From Conus ventricosus (lineage: Eukaryota; Mollusca; Gastropoda; Neogastropoda; Conidae): a stretch of 64,000 nucleotides of DNA. Shown here piece after piece: positions 57,801 to 64,000 of the stretch (its first letter is position 1; the number at the start of each line of letters is the position of its first letter). The stretch is from NCBI GenBank assembly GCA_018398815.1, contig CM031626.1:44166941-44230940 (forward strand), in the 5' to 3' direction. Position numbers and translations under genes: made by a program. The notes under the pieces were generated by a model. That model worked only from the letters and a program-made list of their open reading frames with translations, ran no database searches and was not told the DNA's origin.

Positions 57801-59210
57801 TCAACTGATCAACTGCCAGACCCCGCATTTCATTATGACTTTGATCAACTGCAATACCCCGTATTTCATTATGACTTTGATCAACTGCAATACCCCGTAT
57901 TTCATTATGACTTTGATCAACTGCCAGACCCCGTATTTCATTATGACTGATCAACTTCCACACCCCATATTTCATTATGACTTTGATCAACTGCCAGACC
58001 CATATTTCATTATGACTTTGATCAACTGCAATACCCCATATTTCATTATGACTGATCAACTGCCAGACCCCATATTTCATTATGACTTTGATCAACTGCA
58101 ATACCCCATATTTCATTTGACTGATCAACTTCCAGACCCATATTTCATTATGACTGATCAACTTCCAGACCCCATATTTCATTATGACTTTGATCAACTG
58201 CCAGACCCCATATTTCATTATGACTGATCAACTGCCAGACCCCATATTTCATTATGACTCTGATCAACTGCCAGACCCCATATTTCATTATGACTATGAT
58301 CAACTTCCAGACCCCATATTTCATTATGACTTTGATCACTGATCAACTGCCAGACCCCGCATTTCATTATGACTTTGATCAACTGCAATACCCCGTATTT
58401 CATTATGACTTTGATCAACTGCAATACCCCGTATTTCATTATGACTTTGATCAACTGCCAGACCCCGTATTTCATTATGACTGATCAACTTCCACACCCC
58501 ATATTTCATTATGACTTTGATCAACTGCCAGACCCCATATTTCATTATGACTTTGATCAACTGCAATACCCCATATTTCATTATGACTGATCAACTTCCA
58601 GACCCCATAATTCATTATGACTGATCAACGTCCAGACCCCATATTTCATTATGACTTTGATCAACTGCCAGACCCCATATTTCATTATGACTGATCAACT
58701 GCCAGACCCCATATTTCATTGTGACTTTGATCAACTGCCAGACCCCATATTTCATTATGACTTTGATCAACTGCAATACCCCATATTTCATTATGACTGA
58801 TCAACTTCCAGACCCCATATTTCATTATGACTGATCAACTTCCAGACCCCGTATTTCATTATGACTTTGATCAACTGCCAGACCCCATATTTCATTATGA
58901 CTGATCAACTGCCCGACCCCATATTGCATTGTGACTTTGATCAACTGCCAGACCCGTATTTCATTTATGACTTTGATCAACTGCAGACCCCATATTTCAT
59001 TATGACTTTGATCAACTTCAAGACCCCATATTTCATTATGACTGATCAACTTCCAGACCCCGTATTTCATTATGACTGATCAACTGCCAGACCCCATATT
59101 TCATTATGACTTTGATCAACTGCCAGACCCCATATTTCATTATGACTGATCAACTTCCAGACCCCATATTTCATTATGACTTTGATCAACTGCCAGACCC
59201 CATATTTCTG
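54821..59210. repeat. 33/36-bp array grown inside LINE coding sequence, about 125 copies
   Basis: Plus-strand units CATATTTCATTATGACTTTG plus ATCAACTGCCAGACCC (36 bp), with 33-bp units lacking TTT in GACTTTGATC. Common variants are TGCAATACC for TGCCAGACC, TTCCAGACC, and CCGTATTTC or CCGCATTTC for CCATATTTC. On the minus strand the 36-bp unit encodes GLAVDQSHNEIW, continuing the LINE frame at the right edge. A rare marker (GATCAACTGATCAACTG with CCGCATTTC) recurs near 55,734, 57,286, 57,822 and 58,356, giving a higher-order spacing of about 535 bp among the last three. Confidence 0.97.
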
Positions 59211-59675
59211 AGCCTTATGCAAGTACTGGTTGGATCTGGCAAACAAACAGTTTGAAAAAGGAGATTAGAAGAGCGTTTTCAGTGTGACAGACACCCCCTT
59301 TTTGACCCAGTTTGAAAGATCATGTGACAGACACCCCTTGTTGACCTAGTTTGAAAGATCATGGGAGAGGCAGAAAGCCGAGAAAACAATAAACACTTAG
59401 ATATTTTCACATGTTGACAACTTTCAAATGCTTATCACCAAAAGACCAGTTTACAATACCAGCAAGATACTCTCCATGTGGGTATACTACTATGTTAGAG
59501 GAGCTGACTATACTAACTCTTAACTCAACGCATTTCAAATTATTACAGCATGCATTTTGTTGATTTTTTTTTAATAGATCAGTTGCACTGTCAGACGATA
59601 ACACAATATCAGCAAATAATGACATCAACAGTTTGCTGCAGTCATGTGACAACTGAGTATGTGTTCACCGTATCT

Positions 59676-60106
59676 TTCTTTCTTTCTGCGTACGCAGGCT
59701 GATACTCCTGCAGACACTGCCTGTATAGACAGGCAAGGATTAATCCCATCTACCCAACGAAGGGAGTGGAGTTTTGTGTGTATGACCGTTTTTTATCCCG
59801 CCATTAAGGCAGCAATACTCCCATCTTCAGGGAGGTGCATGCTATGTGTAACGTGTCATCCATACCAACGGCCAAACTGGCCTTCTCTTCCGAAAGTTGG
59901 AGATGGGATTTTACATGTGTGCAAGATGTTGTGCGTGCGTTCACACACGGAACCTCGGTTTATAGTCTCATTCGAAGGACTGTATGGGGAATGGAGTCAG
60001 AACCAATGTTAACTCCGAGGGAAAAATCCCCCTGTACCGAAATTCGAACCCGCAACCCCAGGATAACGAGTCCGGCGCTCTACCAACTGAGCTATTCGGG
60101 TCCCCC
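59676..60106 (-). mobile_element. Complete tRNA-derived SINE with target-site duplication
   Basis: Minus strand: head GGGGACCCGAATAGCTCAGT, TGGTAGAGCGCCGGACTCG (A box 60,083-60,094), GCGGGTTCGAATTT (B box 60,040-60,050), then GGTACAGGGGGATTTTTCCC, CATTGGTTCTGACTCC, GGAAGAGAAGGCCAGTTTGG, CCGTTGGTATGGATGACAC, CCCTGAAGATGGGAGTATTG, AACGGTCATACACAC and an (AAAG)n tail. Flanking GTTCACCGTATCT (59,663-59,675) and GTTCACCCTATCT (60,107-60,119) form a 13-bp target-site duplication with one mismatch. It interrupts the LINE RT between motifs B and C. A/B boxes indicate polymerase III transcription; mobilised in trans by a LINE. Confidence 0.93.
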
Positions 60107-60670
60107 GTTCACCCTATCTAATATTTTTGTTCACTGATAAATAATGAGAAATGAACACAGGAGCACACTTCACCTTGCTTTAACACCAATTGGACATATA
60201 AATACACCCATCAAATCACTGCCAACATGAAGTTTAGCTTTAACAACTGAGTACATACTTTGTAGTGCAGACATCGTTTTACCACATAGGCTGTTTAGTT
60301 TTAGAACTTTTCATAATTTCTCTCTTCTGACCGAATCAAAGGCCTTACAAAAATCTATGAAAGCTTATACAATGTAAAGGGTGAATGGTTGGTCAGTGGT
60401 GCTGTAACTTTGGCTAACTCCTGCCTGTTCTCCAATCATTTGGTTGTTACTGATCCACTGAGTTCAGCATTAAACACAGAGCTACATAGCTTACTATAAA
60501 TATTATAGCTTACTACAAATATTATCACAGAAACGCCCCTGCCACTGTCAGGAATGCAGGGATCACCTTTCAAAAACTAGGGCGGGATAATTAATTACAA
60601 GCAATATTCATCTGGGTACAATCCATAATCAGAAATGAAGTTGGAATATTTTTGAGTGGAAAGGACGAAT

Positions 60671-60880
60671 AATACCACTATTGTGCTTAAAGAATCCCCC
60701 TCACAACACAGAAAGAGGGTGAAGCGTCATTTGTCTGTCCAATGAACATGACATGGAGACCTTCGAGGCGTGTGACAGGGAGGGAGAGAGAGCTGAGGAA
60801 TGCTAGCATTGGTAGCAAAGAAAACTGTCAGAGAAACGAAGAGCTGAAAGCAACCAGCAAAGAGACGTGTCTGAAAAACA
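60671..60880. other. Unique sequence plus one diverged 67-74-bp unit
   Basis: 60,712-60,790 resembles the units at 53,766-53,985. Nothing else recognised. Confidence 0.55.
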
Positions 60881-61425
60881 CAGACCCGGAAGAGGCCAAC
60901 AAAGGAACCCACCAGTGAAACACAGAGCCTTCAGGCCCCAGGCAGGATACCTGCCTGACAACACATACAGGTGAAAGAGGCCAACAAAGGAACCCACCAG
61001 TGAAACACAGAGCCTTCAGGCCCCAGACAGGATACCTGCCTGACAACACATACAGGTGAAAGAAGCCAACAAAGGAACCCACAGTGAAACACACAGAGCC
61101 ATTCAGGCCCCAGTGACAGGGAGGATACTGCCTGACAACACATACAGGTGAAAGAAGCCAACAAAGGAAACCCACCAGTGAAACACAGAGCCTTCAGGCC
61201 CCAGACAGGATACCTGCCTGACAACACATACAGGTGAAAGAGGCCAACAAAGGAACCCACCAGTGAAACACAGAGCCTTCAGGCCCCAGGCAGGATACCT
61301 GCCTGACAACACATACAGGTGAAAGAGGCCAACAAAGGAACCCACCAGTGAAACACAGAGCCTTCAGGCCCCAGGCAGGATACCTGCCTGACAACACATA
61401 CAGGTGAAAGAAGCCAGCAGAGACC
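60881..61425. repeat. 85-bp minisatellite, about 6 copies
   Basis: Units CCAACAAAGGAACCCACCAG, TGAAACACAGAGCCTTCAGG, CCCCAGGCAGGATACCTGCC, TGACAACACATACAGGTGAA, AGAGG. The third copy has several small indels (61,079-61,130). Confidence 0.96.
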
Positions 61426-61610
61426 TGTCTCACAGTGTCAGTGTCATGATGGAGGTGTCACTGTGTGCGAACTAGTCCCTATACTCTACACCACACCCAC
61501 TAAGGTTTGAGACCACACTGCACATGATTTAAAGCTGATGGATATACAAATGAATGACCAAGACGAGAAAACTCAAGAAGAGGGTCTCACTGCTATGACT
61601 TAGCAGACGT

Positions 61611-61958
61611 ATGACCTACGTATTCGCCCAACGTGCTGGTCGGACATTGGCTGTGCCAAGACACACGCTAGAACAGCTGAAGGCATATTTCAAAGCACAT
61701 GAAAATCCCCTAGAACCCACGACATGCAGCAGTCAAGGTAACAAAAGGCGCTCGCCTAGGATGTGCAAAATCATGGATGGGACAGGCGGAAGACAAATGT
61801 ACAGCTTGTGCGACAGTTTGCAGAACTCAACGAAAAGAAGGAAGGGGAAAGTATGCAGACCACTTCCATCTGATAAAGAAACCACAAGAGGTTTTCTGAC
61901 AAAGCAAAGAGACCCCTCAGAGAAAAAAGAAAAAAAAAGCTCAAGGCAGCAGTGGTAG
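61611..61958 (+). CDS. Weak candidate coding segment, 115 codons, unknown
   Basis: A plus-strand frame of ordinary composition (FAQRAGRTLAVPRHTLEQLK, MCKIMDGTGGRQMYSLCDSL, Lys-rich end). It is not repeat-derived, which makes it stand out. No domain was recognised, no Kozak-like context or splice acceptor decides it, and its Lys-rich end coincides with an A-rich stretch. It could be chance, an unrecognised transposon fragment, or an exon of an unrelated gene. Confidence 0.2.
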   Translation: MTYVFAQRAGRTLAVPRHTLEQLKAYFKAHENPLEPTTCSSQGNKRRSPRMCKIMDGTGGRQMYSLCDSLQNSTKRRKGKVCRPLPSDKETTRGFLTKQRDPSEKKEKKSSRQQW

Positions 61959-62229
61959 GTAAAGGCACGCGTACCCGCACGCGCATACACACACGCTCAC
62001 ATACACACACATGCACATGAATAAAAAATAGAAACCAGTAATGTGTGAAGTGGTTTCCAAGTGGGGTGACTGCTGGCGGAAATAGAAACACAAAAGCAAA
62101 AGTAGAATTAGTGAGCCGCCAAACGAAGGAGCAAACCAATCACAACACTCACAGTAACGTGCAAGTTTTTCTTCTCAATGTACACAAGAATATAAAGATA
62201 TAAACATCTTAAAGAATAAACTGGAAAAA

Positions 62230-62700
62230 AATGTGATAATCTTAAGATATATATATCTGGAAGTATAAAAAATGAAGATAAAAAATGTGGTCCATCTTAA
62301 AATATGTATATATACATATCCAAATAAACACTGACTGATGTAAATACTGGGGTAAACAAAAGTTCAAATGCGCATGCATCCCACTTAACATACTCCACTG
62401 AAAAGACAAAGTGAATTCAACATCCCCATTTGGACACACTTCTCCACATAAATACACATCAACAATAAAATACTAAATACCGACACCCCTCCAGGTAAAA
62501 TACAATCTGATGATAAAAAGCCACATACAGGCACATCTCCTGGAACATATAGCTGAATAATGAACTGTCACATATGAACACATCTCCAATATAGTTGGAC
62601 GATCACATGCAGAATACGGACACATCTCTGGGTAAATAGAGTTGGACGATGAAATATAATGCATGGATAGGTCTCCATGTTAACATAGTTGGGCGACCAA
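62230..62700. repeat. Degenerate 60-65-bp repeat
   Basis: ACACATCTCCTGG..AATATAGTTGGACGATCACATG-type words recur about every 60 bp, increasingly clear toward 62,700. This is the region immediately 3' of the exon at 62,726. Confidence 0.65.
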
Positions 62701-62725
62701 TGCCAGGGATGCACACATCTCCTGG

Positions 62726-62887
62726 TCAAAAAAGTCGAATGGAAGCATATTCTGTCGGTGTGCTGGGAGTGGGAGGAGCGCTGTGGTTGGAGCGATCTTG
62801 AGGAGGGTTTCGCACCAAGTCTAAATCGGCATAATGGAGGCCCTCCGCATCCCTAGCGCCCTCTGCTCTATCTCTGTCATCCCATCT
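62726..62887 (-). CDS. Probable terminal exon with paired tyrosine motifs
   Basis: Minus strand. An acceptor (GGGTGTTTTTCAG, ending 62,888) precedes 53 codons and a TGA at 62,726-62,728. The exon is phase 0; the other two frames are stopped. It opens RWDDRDRAEGARDAEG, then GLHYADLDLVRNPPQ, a Pro/Ser/Thr linker (HSAPPTPSTP) and ends TEYASIRLF. LHYADL and TEYASI each fit the tyrosine motif (I/V/L/S/T)-x-Y-x-x-(L/I/V) used by immune and adhesion receptors as an inhibitory (ITIM-like) docking site, and two spaced copies near a C-terminus is the usual arrangement. A cytoplasmic tail of an Ig-superfamily-type receptor is my inference; no extracellular domain or membrane segment lies in this window. 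No poly(A) signal was found. Confidence 0.6.
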   Translation of the reverse strand, partial: RWDDRDRAEGARDAEGLHYADLDLVRNPPQDRSNHSAPPTPSTPTEYASIRLF

Positions 62888-63650
62888 CTGAAAAACACCC
62901 AGACCAAGAGTTTGTTACCACCGAAATGACATCTTGCATTGTTTTCCATCTACTACTACCTTCTGTTTTGTTAAATCTGTTTCAATCATGATGAAATTTC
63001 CAAGCAGTAAATCAATACTCCATCTACTATCTTTTGTTCTATTTAATCTGTTTCAATCATGATGAAATCAATACTCAATGGTACTGAGAATACTATGACT
63101 GTTGTGTTCACTAAGAGGCTCTTCTTTCTTTTAACCTATCAAACTCTTTTGGTGGAGATCAGATTTTTGCCACAATCAAATGATATTCAGTGATATTGCA
63201 AGTTACCTTCCAGAAAAAACAACAACATCTAAATGATATTTCAAGTAATATGGTTACATTTGACAGAAATTTTGTCTTTAATCTCTGACGGAGATAAGAT
63301 TTAAAAGCAATAAATTGATACCAATAATACTGCAAATAACACAACTCTTCTATCTGGGACAAGTTTTTTTTCTTGTCTCTTCAAACCCTTCTCAATCACA
63401 TGAATTTGCCGAGCAATAAATTCATTCTCAACAAGACTGTAACTAATATTCTCTGCAATGAATTTTTATTCAATAATTTTGCAAGTGCTATGGCTCCATT
63501 ATAAAAGTGTTTTTTTTCTTTTCAAACTCTTCTGATGAAAAGATTTTAGTGCTATAAACATTAATACCAAACGGTACTGCAACTAATCCAGTTGCTCTAT
63601 TAAAATGAGTGCGCTTTTTTGGGGGGGGGCGGGGGGGCAGGGCAGTGTTA
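62888..63650. other. Presumed intron; AT-rich with old repeat words
   Basis: TTAATCTGTTTCAATCATGATGAAAT occurs twice (62,972-63,069, offset about 73 bp), and TTTCAAACTCTTCTGATG-type words recur to 63,600, so an old tandem repeat. A G-run lies at 63,621-63,637. No exon recognised. Confidence 0.5.
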
Positions 63651-63681
63651 AATCTCAATAAGAACTGAATAAGAACTGCAA

Positions 63682-63891
63682 ATGCAGTGTGGTTACATTA
63701 TCAAGAATGAATTTTTGACAGTAACCAAACAACATATTGCAGCACAAGCTAAGGCAGGTGAGGTTAGTGCTCGAACTTCCGACTCGAAAAGTTTTGTTAT
63801 GTTCAGAACCATGATGCATCAGCCAAGGCAAGAAGCGATGATTGCTTCTGCCACTACACTGGGCATGTACTGCTTCGTTTCATCAGCATGA
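63682..63891 (+). CDS. Weak candidate coding fragment, 69 codons, unknown
   Basis: A frame of mixed composition (MQCGYIIKNEFLTVTKQHIA, QAKAGEVSARTSDSKSFVMF, TTLGMYCFVSSA). Not repeat-derived. No family recognised and no splice signals are persuasive; probably chance. Confidence 0.12.
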   Translation: MQCGYIIKNEFLTVTKQHIAAQAKAGEVSARTSDSKSFVMFRTMMHQPRQEAMIASATTLGMYCFVSSA

Positions 63892-64000
63892 CAAATATGA
63901 TTCAAATCATCCCAATATTATGACACAGACTGTCACTCTGTGTTTCACTTTGATACAAAAACAATACTTTAAACTCCTGGGTCTGATGTTTGAGAGAGGA

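Larger units (their letters stand above)
54060..60670 (-). mobile_element. Degraded LINE ORF2 carrying a 4.4-kb internal array and a SINE
   Basis: Minus strand from the right: FISDYGLYPDEY, GDPCIPD, LCSSVFNAEL, a decayed motif A (AFDSVRR-like), MSALQSMYSVV-like, HFSLFIS; then a SINE (59,676-60,106); then LLMSLFADIVLSSDSA (motif C decayed to FAD-I), GEYLAGIVNWSFGDKHLKVV; then QPVLA-stop-GSEIWGLAVDQS entering the array; after the array SHDERVCLSVMKRLSCV, VAYLRCIKV, LSQFKERLVDYFN, HVPQTEIHFLLQCPKYDEPG (the C-terminal Cys/His region). The same landmarks in the same order occur in the LINE at 47-50.6 kb (PILLYASEIWG, VHLFACKRLLNV, VRCISYW, FKQRL, EDETHFLFYCPIYDD), so this is a related family. Many stops and frameshifts; inactive. 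Confidence 0.85.

Noticed and set aside
60040..60106. Functional tRNA gene
   Set aside because: A and B boxes are present, but the body continues as SINE sequence, the cloverleaf is imperfect and a target-site duplication flanks the whole element.

Overview
The window looks like non-coding eukaryotic chromosome, most likely from a lophotrochozoan and probably a gastropod mollusc. The grounds are the absence of compact operon-like genes, very heavy minisatellite and microsatellite content, degraded LINE and Penelope-like retroelements, and tRNA-derived SINEs whose 3' half (a 'CCTGAAGATGGGAG' segment, a 'CGGTCATACAC' segment and a short A/G tail) resembles SINEs I associate with gastropod genomes. 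The species call is from memory of such sequences and was not searched.

Layout. 1-3904: a 79-bp minisatellite that runs off the left edge. 4-17 kb: many short arrays and degenerate repeats, plus two inverted-repeat elements (about 13.0-13.2 kb and 14.05-14.89 kb). 17.8-24.5 kb: a cluster of retroelement relics, namely a LINE C-terminal tail, a SINE fused to a Penelope-like element with 137-bp inverted arms, a CR1/L2-like LINE reverse transcriptase, and a Jockey-like LINE C-terminus. 25-29 kb: small arrays and a 23-bp purine-rich array. 29.04-35.4 kb: about 140 copies of a very homogeneous 45-bp unit. 35.4-42.2 kb: degenerate and short arrays and a SINE head. 42.25-42.78 kb: a probable terminal coding exon on the minus strand. 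43-47 kb: microsatellites, SINE tails and a 70-bp array. 47.25-50.65 kb: a LINE on the minus strand. 51.9-53.8 kb: a 67-bp array with 11-unit higher-order structure. 54.06-60.67 kb: a second minus-strand LINE containing a 4.4-kb 33/36-bp array and a SINE insertion. 60.9-61.4 kb: an 85-bp array. 62.73-62.89 kb: a second probable terminal exon on the minus strand.

Only two segments look like host coding sequence: minus-strand exons at 62,726-62,887 (a tail with two tyrosine motifs) and 42,247-42,777 (an Arg/Asp/His-rich tail ending Thr-Ala-Ile). Both follow good splice acceptors, both are in phase 0 and both end in a stop, so they could be alternative last exons of one membrane-receptor-like gene whose body lies beyond the right edge. 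This is an inference.

The most notable pattern is that four separate tandem arrays sit inside LINE coding sequence, with recognisable LINE protein continuing on both sides of each array and the repeat unit itself being LINE codons. The largest grew from a 12-residue stretch (GSEIWGLAVDQS) to more than 120 copies. The long uninterrupted frames in the window (up to 782 codons) are by-products of tandem units whose length is a multiple of three and are not proposed as genes.
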